The translations under genes and the position numbers were made by a program. A model generated the notes under the pieces. The model was not told the origin of the DNA, searched no databases, and saw only the letters and a program-made list of their open reading frames with translations. A stretch of DNA of 8,794 nucleotides from Candidatus Collierbacteria bacterium (GTDB taxonomy: Bacteria; Patescibacteriota; Microgenomatia; UBA1400; MFAQ01), in NCBI GenBank assembly GCA_903873735.1, contig CAIQPO010000018.1, positions 1 through 8,794 of the forward strand, in the 5' to 3' direction. Below, piece by piece: positions 1 to 7,154 of the stretch (position 1 is its first letter; each line of letters begins with the position of its first letter).

Positions 1-214
1 CAGATACTCTTGTTTCTGCAAAATAGGGGATTCCAAGAACCTTAGCTCTTGCTTTTGCCACATCCTCCGAATCAATAATTCTCTTATCTTCCATCAACTC
101 CAACACAGACTTTCCCATAGAAACAGCCTCAATTTTCAGAGTTTCAACCTGTTCTTTGGTGAGTTTTCCACCAAGCAGTAAAGCCTGAATCAGCGCATCC
201 TCTTGATAATCCAT
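1..214 (-). CDS. pilB: Type IV pilus / type II secretion assembly ATPase (PilB/GspE family), N-terminal part only
   Basis: This is a partial gene running off the left edge of the window. The 71 visible residues start MDYQEDALIQALLLGGKLT and form a MshEN (T2SSE_N) type fold: helix (LIQALLLGGKLT), helix (KEQVETLKIEAVSMGKSVLELM), then the IIDSEDVAKA helix and the KVLGIPYF strand that are typical of the N-terminal domain of PilB and GspE. In those families this domain precedes a hexameric P-loop ATPase that powers pilus polymerisation at the inner face of the membrane. The ATPase core lies outside the window, so the call rests on this domain alone; MshEN domains also occur in some other protein families. 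The ATG at 214 has only a weak GAAG upstream. It follows the delta'-like gene by 34 bases on the same strand, so the two are probably cotranscribed. Confidence 0.65.
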   Translation of the reverse strand, partial: MDYQEDALIQALLLGGKLTKEQVETLKIEAVSMGKSVLELMEDKRIIDSEDVAKARAKVLGIPYFAETRVS

Positions 215-248
215 CTACACTTCAATATCGCAAAAAATGACCAAACAT

Positions 249-881
249 TCAAGTTTTTGTCGCAGTCCAGCTAGAAAGCAAGAACTCAGCAACACAAAGT
301 TTTGTATTAAGACGTCCCTGACTAATGTCCGTTAGTAGTTTCTCTGCCAACCTCAACACTTCTATTCTCTTTTCACTTACCCCACTTTCCATAGATTTTC
401 TAATTTTTACAATTATTTCGTTGGCCATCTGTTCGGCTGCTTCTGCATCTAGACTTTCTGAAAACTTAATACAATGTGCCGGGCCATCCTTCCAGCACTT
501 TGTTACTTCTGTCCAGTATTTCTCCTCCGCACCAAACTCATCTTCAACATCCACCAATTCACATCTTGAACGTATAGTGTCCACCAATCCATTTTCACTT
601 TCTACAAGTAAAACAAAAACACTATTTTCTGGCATTTCTTCCAAAGGTTTTAGCAAGACCGACTGACACTCCCAGCTTAATTTATCGGCCTTTCTTACAA
701 CTGCAGCAAACTCATTAGAAGATTCCATCACCCTCATAGTCTGCCCAACCCACGCCCTAAAATCTTCCACCCCCATGTCCTCATCTCCGGCTGTCAACAC
801 CTTCTTCCCCAGCAACAAACCAGTTTTCTCAAGATTTTTATCAGCCCTTTTATCAGGCGTTACAACGATTTTTGGTATCAC
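249..881 (-). CDS. holB: DNA polymerase III delta' subunit-like protein, short form
   Basis: The protein resembles the delta' clamp-loader subunit, which helps load the sliding clamp on DNA. The telling stretch, near the middle, reads AAVVRKADKLSWECQSVLLK followed by PLEEMPENSVFVLLVE and then DTIRSRCELV. This matches the family pattern of an acidic or charged strand, a helix with LLK-LEE, a P-E-N turn, a hydrophobic strand and the conserved SRC motif. A helical C-terminal part of about 90 residues follows. From a GTG at 881 it is about 210 residues, far below the roughly 330 of E. coli delta', and no Walker A motif is visible. The start is uncertain: the frame stays open to a TTG at 965 that overlaps divergent gyrB, while an ATG at 776 has a GGAG eight bases upstream but would cut off the first strand-helix-strand. 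I prefer 881 because it leaves the expected N-terminal fold. Ends in TGA, which shows TGA is a stop here. Confidence 0.62.
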   Translation of the reverse strand: MIPKIVVTPDKRADKNLEKTGLLLGKKVLTAGDEDMGVEDFRAWVGQTMRVMESSNEFAAVVRKADKLSWECQSVLLKPLEEMPENSVFVLLVESENGLVDTIRSRCELVDVEDEFGAEEKYWTEVTKCWKDGPAHCIKFSESLDAEAAEQMANEIIVKIRKSMESGVSEKRIEVLRLAEKLLTDISQGRLNTKLCVAEFLLSSWTATKT

Positions 882-894
882 AGTCCAATTGTAC

Positions 895-923
895 TTGATA
901 TGACATCCTGGGTAGGTTAGAAT
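895..923 (+). promoter_or_regulatory. Sigma70-type promoter of the gyrB-ppaC-gyrA cluster
   Basis: A -35 box TTGATA (895-900) and a -10 box TAGAAT (918-923) are separated by exactly 17 bases. Predicted transcription start is near 930, giving a leader of about 24 bases before the gyrB ATG. The leader is rich in T and has no Shine-Dalgarno sequence. This is the only convincing promoter I see for the three-gene cluster. Confidence 0.65.
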
Positions 924-950
924 GAGTCCGCAGCTTAATTTTTTGCATTT

Positions 951-979
951 TTTATGCCAGAACAAACCTATTCAGCCAA
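951..979 (-). promoter_or_regulatory. Candidate promoter for the delta'-like gene, overlapping the gyrB start
   Basis: On the minus strand, TTGGCT (979-974), a 17-base spacer and an extended -10 TGGCATAAA (hexamer CATAAA at 956-951) fit a moderate sigma70-type promoter, with transcription starting near 944. If real, it faces the gyrB promoter, overlaps the gyrB start codon, and rules out the TTG at 965 as the translation start of the delta'-like gene. Each hexamer matches consensus at only four of six positions, so this is a weak call. Confidence 0.3.
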
Positions 980-2939
980 AGATATTACCGTCCTAGAAGG
1001 TCTAGAGCCAGTCAGAAAAAGACCTGGAATGTATATCGGATCCACCGATGAAAGGGGACTACATCATCTCCTAATTGAAATTGCAGATAACTCTCTTGAC
1101 GAAGCCATAGGAGGTTACGCCAAAAACATTTTTGTCTGCCTACATCAAGATGGTTCTGTGTCAATTTCAGATGATGGTAGAGGTATTCCTACAGATAAAC
1201 ACGTTTCTGGTGTGTCTGCCCTTGAGGTAGCCATGACCAAACTTCACGCTGGAGGTAAATTTTCCGACAGCGCCTATAAAGCTTCAGGTGGTCTACACGG
1301 AGTCGGAGCCTCTGTAGTAAACGCTCTTTCTACTCATATGGATGTGGTAGTAAGACATGGCAATGATTTTTTTATTCAATCCTATAAAACAGGTACACCT
1401 GATTTTTCAGTCAAGACAATTACCACTGACGAAGCAAAAAAAATTCTTCCTACCTATCACCATAATCTCTTCAACACCAACTCAGGTACTTTTACCCGTT
1501 TTTGGCCAGATGCATCAATATTCAAACTCACCACAGAGTTCATCTATTCAAACATAAAAAATAAGCTCCAAGAAAGAGCCTATCTTGTTGCTGGAGTTTA
1601 CATCCATCTTTATGATGAGAGAACCGACAAGCAGGCAAACTTTTATTTTGAATCAGGTATTAGATCACTTCTATCCCACAACAACAAACACAAAAAGGGC
1701 TTGCACGAACCTATTTACATGACTGGTACTGCCACTGACAACTCCTATCCAATTGGAGTTGAAGTAGTAATGCAATACACTGACACCTACACCGATAGCA
1801 TCGAAAGTTTTGCCAACACAATCAATACTTACGATGGAGGCACACACCTGACTGGGTTCAAAACTGCACTGTCAAAGGTTCTCAAAAATTACCTCACGGC
1901 TGGCGAAGATTCAGATAAGGACAAAAAAGGAAAGGGTTCCAAAGACATCGATTTCACGCCAGACGATCTGAAAGAAGGTCTTTCAGGAGTCGTCTGGATT
2001 AAGATGAGTTCATCTGAAATACAGTTTGAGTCACAGACAAAAACCAAAATAAACAATCCAGAGGTCCAGTCTGCCGTATATCAAGTTGTAAAGAAAGGTC
2101 TTGAGGAATATCTTGAAGAACATCCATCCACCGCTCAAGCGATAATTGCCAAAGTATTCCTAGCTGCAAAAGCTCGCATGGCCGCCAAAGCAGCCAGAGA
2201 AGCAGTGGTCCGAAAAGGCGCCCTTGAAGGACTCACCCTTCCTGGAAAACTTGCTGATTGCCAAGAAAAGGATCCTGCAAGATCTGAGCTTTTCATCGTT
2301 GAGGGTGACTCGGCAGGAGGTTCTGCAAAGCAGGGGAGAGATAGAGCTCATCAAGCAATCCTTCCTCTGGGAGGTAAGATTCTAAATACCGAAAGAGCCA
2401 GGCTAGACAAGATTATTGAGTTTGAAGAACTAAAAGATCTCATCGTCGCAATGGGTATGGGAATAGGGGAGACGCTGGACGCGGCCAAACTACGCTATCA
2501 CCGAGTCATCATTATGACTGATGCTGACGTCGACGGAGCACATATTGCCACACTTCTTCTCACTTTCTTCTTCCGTCACACAAAACCCATCGTTGAAGCT
2601 GGACACATCTACCTTGCTCTACCACCCCTCTACAAAATCGCTCATGACGGAAAAGAAACATATGTCTATTCAGATATTGAAAAGGATTCATATATCTCCA
2701 CTCTTACACCAGCTCAAAAACTAAAAGTAAACATTCAACGCTACAAAGGTTTAGGAGAAATGAACCCAGAACAACTTTGGGATACTACTATGAATCCAGA
2801 AACTCGTACTCTAAAACAAGTTAGTATTGAGGACGCAGCCAAAGCCGATGAGGTGTTCACCACTCTGATGGGCGCCGAGGTTGCTCCCAGAAAAAAATTC
2901 ATCCAAACTCATGCTACCAGTGCCAATCTCGATATTTAA
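954..2939 (+). CDS. gyrB: DNA gyrase subunit B
   Basis: ATPase subunit of gyrase, which with GyrA introduces negative supercoils into DNA. At 661 residues it is the short form without the large insertion of E. coli GyrB (804 residues). The GHKL ATPase domain shows E42 and N46 in IEIADNSLDEA, D73 in SDDGRGIP, the GGLHGVG loop (112-118) and the QTK lysine loop (361-363). The TOPRIM domain has EGDSAGG (E450) and MTDADVDGAH (D523, D525, D527), which hold the catalytic magnesium. The C-terminal tail has RYKGLGEMNPEQLW, the GyrA-contacting motif, and ends in NLDI as many GyrB proteins do. A lysine- and aspartate-rich linker near 317-333 precedes the conserved DDLKEGL. The residue matching E. coli Lys447, in the quinolone-determining region, is Gly473. 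The ATG at 954 gives the usual N-terminus (ITVLEGLEPVRKRPGMYIGS) and has no Shine-Dalgarno sequence. First gene of the cluster with ppaC and gyrA. Confidence 0.97.
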   Translation: MPEQTYSAKDITVLEGLEPVRKRPGMYIGSTDERGLHHLLIEIADNSLDEAIGGYAKNIFVCLHQDGSVSISDDGRGIPTDKHVSGVSALEVAMTKLHAGGKFSDSAYKASGGLHGVGASVVNALSTHMDVVVRHGNDFFIQSYKTGTPDFSVKTITTDEAKKILPTYHHNLFNTNSGTFTRFWPDASIFKLTTEFIYSNIKNKLQERAYLVAGVYIHLYDERTDKQANFYFESGIRSLLSHNNKHKKGLHEPIYMTGTATDNSYPIGVEVVMQYTDTYTDSIESFANTINTYDGGTHLTGFKTALSKVLKNYLTAGEDSDKDKKGKGSKDIDFTPDDLKEGLSGVVWIKMSSSEIQFESQTKTKINNPEVQSAVYQVVKKGLEEYLEEHPSTAQAIIAKVFLAAKARMAAKAAREAVVRKGALEGLTLPGKLADCQEKDPARSELFIVEGDSAGGSAKQGRDRAHQAILPLGGKILNTERARLDKIIEFEELKDLIVAMGMGIGETLDAAKLRYHRVIIMTDADVDGAHIATLLLTFFFRHTKPIVEAGHIYLALPPLYKIAHDGKETYVYSDIEKDSYISTLTPAQKLKVNIQRYKGLGEMNPEQLWDTTMNPETRTLKQVSIEDAAKADEVFTTLMGAEVAPRKKFIQTHATSANLDI

Positions 2940-2957
2940 TTAATTACTTTTATACTT

Positions 2958-3911
2958 ATGAACTATTACATCTTCGGACACAAAAAACCTGACCTTGACT
3001 CAGTAGTTGCCCCAATTGCCCTCGCCAGTTTTCTAACCCAACAGGATCAAAAAAATGGCAATACCGACAACAAATATATCCCCGCTATCACTGAAGACAT
3101 CAACCCAGAAACAAAATTTGTTTTTGATAAATTTATGCTTCTGGTCCCAGAGATTGTGACAGCAAGTAGCCTTACACCGGAAGATAAGGTAATTCTCGTA
3201 GACCACAACGAAGCAGACCAAAGACTCGACAATCTCAATCCAGATCAAATCTGCGCTGTGTACGACCACCACAAAGTCAATCTTTCTCTAAATCAACCCA
3301 TCACCCTAATCACCCAAACCTACGGCTCCTCAAATACCCTTATCTGGGAACTCTTTAAAAAAGACAGCTTAGAAATCAACCCTCAAACCGCAACCATGAT
3401 GCTTTGCGCCATACTTTCGGATACTGTTGGTTTAAAATCATCCACCACTACTCCCATAGACAGGCTTGCTATAGATGATCTGGCAAAATCCGCTGGTATC
3501 ACCGACACAAAATTTCTCACTCTAGAAATCTTTAAAGCCAAGTCTAATCTAAAGTCTATATCAGACGAACAAGTAGTCACCAATGACTATAAAATCTTTG
3601 AATTCTCGGGAAAGAAAGTCTTCATTGGTCAGATAGAAACTGTAGAGCAAAACGAGCTTATTTCATCAAGAAAAGTTGGCTTATTAAACACTATGGCTGC
3701 CGTCAAAGCCAGTAGCGGAGCAAATTTACTTTTTCTTGCCATCACCGACATTCTCAATGTCAACACCAAGTTATTAATTCTTTCTCCAGAAGAAAGTGCT
3801 GTGGCTGTAAAGGCATTCTCCACCCTTCCTCAAGACTCAATCCAAGACATAGGCGCCAAAATGTCCCGTAAAAAAGACATCGCTCCAGCAATAGAAAAGG
3901 CTTTAGCATAA
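2958..3911 (+). CDS. ppaC: Manganese-dependent (family II) inorganic pyrophosphatase
   Basis: A 317-residue DHH-family protein, close to the usual 305-315 of family II pyrophosphatases, which hydrolyse pyrophosphate to two phosphates in the cytoplasm and so pull nucleic acid synthesis and other pyrophosphate-releasing reactions forward. Metal ligands are in the family order: FGHKKPDLDS (H8, D12, D14), VDHNE (D82), DHH (103-105) and SDT (D155). The C-terminal DHHA2 domain carries a lysine in FKAKSNL (about 193-195) and the SRKK motif (303-306), which binds phosphate. All key residues appear intact, so I expect an active enzyme; SRKK argues against other DHH enzymes such as RecJ or oligoribonucleases. 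It begins 18 bases after gyrB and ends 6 bases before gyrA, so it is almost surely cotranscribed with both. No Shine-Dalgarno sequence precedes the ATG. Confidence 0.9.
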   Translation: MNYYIFGHKKPDLDSVVAPIALASFLTQQDQKNGNTDNKYIPAITEDINPETKFVFDKFMLLVPEIVTASSLTPEDKVILVDHNEADQRLDNLNPDQICAVYDHHKVNLSLNQPITLITQTYGSSNTLIWELFKKDSLEINPQTATMMLCAILSDTVGLKSSTTTPIDRLAIDDLAKSAGITDTKFLTLEIFKAKSNLKSISDEQVVTNDYKIFEFSGKKVFIGQIETVEQNELISSRKVGLLNTMAAVKASSGANLLFLAITDILNVNTKLLILSPEESAVAVKAFSTLPQDSIQDIGAKMSRKKDIAPAIEKALA

Positions 3912-3917
3912 AAACCC

Positions 3918-6545
3918 ATGGAAGACCAGGACCAACAGAACCAATCAGATATCCAAACCAACACCATTCCAGATATAAAAACGGAGTGGGGGATAATTAA
4001 AAACGCACCCATCGTTGAGGAGATGGAAAGGTCATATTTGGACTATGCCATGTCTGTCATCGTGGCTCGTGCTCTTCCTGATGTTAGAGATGGTTTAAAA
4101 CCTGTTCACCGACGCATTCTTTTTGCTATGAAAGAAATGGGTCTAACCCACAAGACTCCATACAAAAAAAGCGCACGTATTGTTGGAGAGGTTTTGGGAA
4201 AATTCCATCCGCATGGTGACCAAGCTGTCTACCAAACCTTAGTTCGTTTAGCACAAGACTTCTCCATGCGTTACCCGCTAATTGATGGCCAAGGAAACTT
4301 TGGCTCTATCGACGGTGACTCTGCTGCTGCCATGCGTTACACCGAAGCCAGACTTTCAAAAATTGCTGGGGAAGCACTTGAGGACATCGATAAAAACGTT
4401 GTCAATTTTGTGGATAACTTCGATGGTTCTGTCCAAGAACCCACTGTTTTGCCTAGTAAATTACCCAACCTTCTTTTAATGGGGTCGGATGGTATTGCAG
4501 TTGGTATGGCCACCAAAATCCCTCCACACAACCTGGTAGAAGTCGCCGAAGCTGTGATCAGCTTAATAAAAAAATCAAAAGTAGATCGTCAACAAGAAAT
4601 CGCCGATGAAGGTATTGAACATCTAGACTATCGAATTATCACTGGCTCACTTGAATCTGAAATCGAAATCGACGATCTTTGCCAGATAATTAAAGGTCCA
4701 GACTTTCCCACCAAAGGAATCATCTACGACACCAATGAAATCAAAAAACTCTACCACACAGGTAAAGCAAATATCATCAATAGGGGAGTAGCTGAAATTG
4801 TTGAAAAAAAGACTGGTCGTTTCCAAATCATAATCACTGAACTTCCATATCAAGTAAACAAGGCCAAACTAATCACTGATATTGCAGAACTTGTCAAAAA
4901 GAAAAAAGTTGAGGGTATTGCAGACCTCAGAGACGAGTCAGACAGAAGGGGTCTCACTGTCGCCATTGATCTTAAAAAAGATGCTAAACCAAAAAATGTT
5001 TTAAACTCACTCTATAAATTTACCGAGCTCCAATCCAGTTTTCCAGCAAATGTTGTCGCCCTCACCTCAGAAGGTACCCCACACCTCCTAAACCTAAAAC
5101 AAATCTTGATGGAATTCACCGCCCACCGTCAAATGGTGGTAGTCAGAAGAAGTCAGTTTGAACTTAGAAGTGCCAAGGACAGGGCTCATATTTTAGAAGG
5201 CCTTCTCAAAGCACTGGCCAACATAGACGATGTCATTGAAACAATCAGAAAGAGTCCAGATACCGACACAGCCAGACAAAACTTAATGTCTAAGTTTGAT
5301 CTTACCGAAATCCAAGCAACTGCCATTCTAGACATGCAATTAAGAAAACTAGCGGCTCTAGAAAGACAGAAGATAGAAGCAGAATACCAAGAATTGCTCA
5401 AAACTATTGATCAATTGGTAGCCACCCTCAAAGATCCACAAAAAGTACTAGATATCATCTCCAAAGAAATCAAAGAGCTATCAGAAAAATACCCTGAAAA
5501 GCGTAGAACCCAGGTTATTGCCTCAGCTCCTGGAAGTTTCTCCGAAGAAGATTTAATACCCTCAGAAGAGACCATCGTTACCCTCACTAAATCTGGTTAT
5601 ATCAAGAGGATGCCTCTCTCTACCTTTAAAACCCAAAAGAGGGGAGGGAAGGGAGTAGCTGGAATGACCATAAAAGAGACTGATGAGATCCATCTCCTTA
5701 CCAATGCCAACACACACGATAAACTCTTAGTATTTACTTCAAAGGGTAAGGTATTTTCTCTAAAAGTCTGGGAATTACCTGAGGGAAGTAGAGTAAGCAA
5801 AGGTCAGGCAATAATCAATCTAATAAATATTGAAACCGACGAAACTATCCAAAGCATACTGCCATTATCATCACAAGCCGACAAATCCTCCTTCCTTTTC
5901 TTCACTACCAAAGCAGGTGTGGTTAAACGCACCGCACTTAGTAAGTACGAAAATATTAAATCGAATGGCTTAATTGCTATTAAACTTTTTGATAAAGACA
6001 GTTTAGTGTGGGTTAATAAAACTTCCGGTACAGACCACATACTCCTAGTTAGCAAAGAAGGTAAATCTATCAGATTCCAAGAAAAAGATGTCCGTCCCAC
6101 AGACCGAGACACTATGGGAGTTAGAGGTATACTTCTAAAAAATGAAGACTACGTTATCTCAATGGAATCTTTCCCTCCTGAAGAACCAGTAAGTAAAGAC
6201 AAACGCATCAAACTTTTTAGAGATCTCCTTATCGTCACTGAAAAGGGGATGGGTAAAAGAACCCCTCTAACAGACTACCCAATTCAAAATAGATCGGGTC
6301 AAGGACTAAAAGTATCCGAAACTACCGACAAAACTGGAAAACTTTCTGGTGCTCTTCTCGTGGATCAGGATTCAGAGGTGCTTTTAATTACCACCTCACA
6401 AGGTCAAGCAATCAAACTCCCGATTAAAAACATTCCCAGACTTGGACGAGCTACCCAAGGAGTAATCTTGATGAGATTCGCCAAAGACGGAGACTCTGTC
6501 GCTGCCGTAACTGCAATAGCCGAGCAAGAAGAGGTAATACAATAA
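3918..6545 (+). CDS. gyrA: DNA gyrase subunit A
   Basis: DNA-breaking subunit of gyrase, 875 residues, full length. The winged-helix domain includes MSVIVARALPDVRDGLKPVH, KKSARIVGEVLGKFHPHGD and the catalytic AMRYTEARLS, with Y141 matching E. coli Tyr122 and R140 beside it. A tower and coiled-coil region runs to about 530, including the LDMQLRKLAALE helix. The C-terminal DNA-wrapping beta-pinwheel follows, with the GyrA box QKRGGKG at 573-579, which marks gyrase rather than topoisomerase IV. The N-terminus is about 19 residues longer than in E. coli and rich in Q and D. In the quinolone-determining region, E. coli Ser83 and Asp87 are replaced by Gln102 and Gln106. The ATG lies 6 bases after the ppaC stop, without a proper Shine-Dalgarno sequence, suggesting translational coupling. 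Last gene of the cluster. Confidence 0.97.
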   Translation: MEDQDQQNQSDIQTNTIPDIKTEWGIIKNAPIVEEMERSYLDYAMSVIVARALPDVRDGLKPVHRRILFAMKEMGLTHKTPYKKSARIVGEVLGKFHPHGDQAVYQTLVRLAQDFSMRYPLIDGQGNFGSIDGDSAAAMRYTEARLSKIAGEALEDIDKNVVNFVDNFDGSVQEPTVLPSKLPNLLLMGSDGIAVGMATKIPPHNLVEVAEAVISLIKKSKVDRQQEIADEGIEHLDYRIITGSLESEIEIDDLCQIIKGPDFPTKGIIYDTNEIKKLYHTGKANIINRGVAEIVEKKTGRFQIIITELPYQVNKAKLITDIAELVKKKKVEGIADLRDESDRRGLTVAIDLKKDAKPKNVLNSLYKFTELQSSFPANVVALTSEGTPHLLNLKQILMEFTAHRQMVVVRRSQFELRSAKDRAHILEGLLKALANIDDVIETIRKSPDTDTARQNLMSKFDLTEIQATAILDMQLRKLAALERQKIEAEYQELLKTIDQLVATLKDPQKVLDIISKEIKELSEKYPEKRRTQVIASAPGSFSEEDLIPSEETIVTLTKSGYIKRMPLSTFKTQKRGGKGVAGMTIKETDEIHLLTNANTHDKLLVFTSKGKVFSLKVWELPEGSRVSKGQAIINLINIETDETIQSILPLSSQADKSSFLFFTTKAGVVKRTALSKYENIKSNGLIAIKLFDKDSLVWVNKTSGTDHILLVSKEGKSIRFQEKDVRPTDRDTMGVRGILLKNEDYVISMESFPPEEPVSKDKRIKLFRDLLIVTEKGMGKRTPLTDYPIQNRSGQGLKVSETTDKTGKLSGALLVDQDSEVLLITTSQGQAIKLPIKNIPRLGRATQGVILMRFAKDGDSVAAVTAIAEQEEVIQ

Positions 6546-6567
6546 AAACCCCACCATATAGGTGGGG
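6544..6567 (-). terminator. Intrinsic terminator of the 171-residue unknown gene, between convergent genes
   Basis: A 7-base-pair stem CCCCACC (6549-6555) / GGTGGGG (6561-6567) with a 5-base ATATA loop. Read on the minus strand it is followed by five T (complement of 6544-6548), giving a standard intrinsic terminator 10 bases past that gene's stop. The A run overlaps the gyrA stop codon. Read on the plus strand the hairpin is followed by a G run and no T run, so it is a poor plus-strand terminator for gyrA, although the stem may still act. Confidence 0.7.
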
Positions 6568-6576
6568 GGGGTAGGA

Positions 6577-7092
6577 TTATTCGTAGAGCTGGTTTGCAAA
6601 ACGCAGTCCTTCATCTGTCCAAGGGATTTCTCCAGGATTGTAACCCCAGTTCGCAGGCATACAATCCTCATGAGTAAACGGGATCATCTCTCCAGAAATG
6701 GAGATGAAGCACTGATTGTGAGAGTCTTTGATACCTAAAATCACCAATCTGGACTTGAGGCAGGGCCTTCCATCAACTTCTACTTCCTCTTCAAACATCC
6801 AGATTACATCTCCAGGTGAAAGGTCGGAAAAACTACCATCGCCCCAAGGCTGGAAGTCCTCATTTTCCACCAACCCTTCGATGTCAAGAAATGCCGTTTC
6901 TTGGTGTTCTTGATGATACCTTATTAGTCTGTGTGACAGCAAAACTGTACCGTCATCCAAAACAATACCATCTTCCAAAAGACACACCACCACGCTCGAT
7001 TTATTCCAATTCAACACCCGAATTACATCGCCAGGTTCAAGGAAATTGATTACAGCAGAAACTGTACAAAGATTGTAGCTCCTCTTTTCCAA
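6577..7092 (-). CDS. Unrecognised 171-residue soluble protein with a duplicated LxPGDVI motif
   Basis: I do not recognise this protein. It has no signal peptide or membrane segment and should be cytoplasmic. It is acidic, and its predicted character is largely beta. Two stretches open with the same motif, LEPGDVI at 18-24 and LSPGDVI at 91-97, each followed by alternating hydrophobic strands and a turn, which suggests two related small beta-barrel modules. The C-terminal tail is rich in W, P and N (PANWGYNPGEIPWTDEG). The start is a TTG at 7092, supported by a strong GGAGG six bases upstream; no in-frame ATG lies near. It is convergent with gyrA, has its own promoter and terminator, and is more GC-rich than gyrA in the sampled stretch (31 of 60 bases at 6841-6900 against 20 of 60 at 4561-4620). 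Function unknown; the coding call is solid because of these signals. Confidence 0.72.
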   Translation of the reverse strand: MEKRSYNLCTVSAVINFLEPGDVIRVLNWNKSSVVVCLLEDGIVLDDGTVLLSHRLIRYHQEHQETAFLDIEGLVENEDFQPWGDGSFSDLSPGDVIWMFEEEVEVDGRPCLKSRLVILGIKDSHNQCFISISGEMIPFTHEDCMPANWGYNPGEIPWTDEGLRFANQLYE

Positions 7093-7096
7093 TGTA

Positions 7097-7103
7097 CACC
7101 TCC
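7097..7103 (-). promoter_or_regulatory. Strong ribosome binding site that fixes a TTG start
   Basis: GGAGGTG on the minus strand, with six bases between GGAGG and the TTG at 7092. It decides the start of the 171-residue gene and stands out because the gyrase cluster genes have no such site. Confidence 0.75.
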
Positions 7104-7125
7104 AAACAGGATGGTTTCATCCCAT

Positions 7126-7154
7126 ATTATATCAACCCAGGTATTTTTTGTGGA
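7126..7154 (-). promoter_or_regulatory. Promoter of the 171-residue unknown gene
   Basis: A perfect -10 TATAAT (7131-7126) lies 17 bases from a -35-like TCCACA (7154-7149; four of six consensus positions). Predicted start of transcription is near 7119, giving a leader of about 27 bases that includes the GGAGG site. The -35 box and most of the spacer lie in the last codons of the recombinase gene. Confidence 0.6.

Noticed and set aside
249..251. Possible recoding of TGA as glycine, known in some Patescibacteria
   Set aside because: The delta'-like gene and the recombinase end at TGA in sensible places, and no gene here needs read-through of TGA.
325..666. Plus-strand open frame of 113 residues
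   Set aside because: It lies fully antisense to the delta'-like gene, is serine-rich in the way reverse frames often are, and has no family resemblance or ribosome site.
882..965. Extension of the delta'-like gene to a TTG at 965
   Set aside because: It would overlap divergent gyrB by 12 bases, cover the gyrB promoter, and add a cysteine- and lysine-rich stretch unlike the start of a delta' protein.
2951..2956. TATACT just before the ppaC start, a possible separate promoter
   Set aside because: The transcription start would fall inside the coding region and there is no -35 box at a proper distance; the position fits cotranscription with gyrB better.
3918..6545. Topoisomerase IV ParC instead of GyrA
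   Set aside because: The GyrA box QKRGGKG is present at residues 573-579 and the protein has the full C-terminal pinwheel.
7109..7122. GGATG-GTTT-CATCC inverted repeat as a terminator of the recombinase gene or an operator
   Set aside because: The stem is only five pairs and no T run follows; it may be chance, so it is not listed as a feature.
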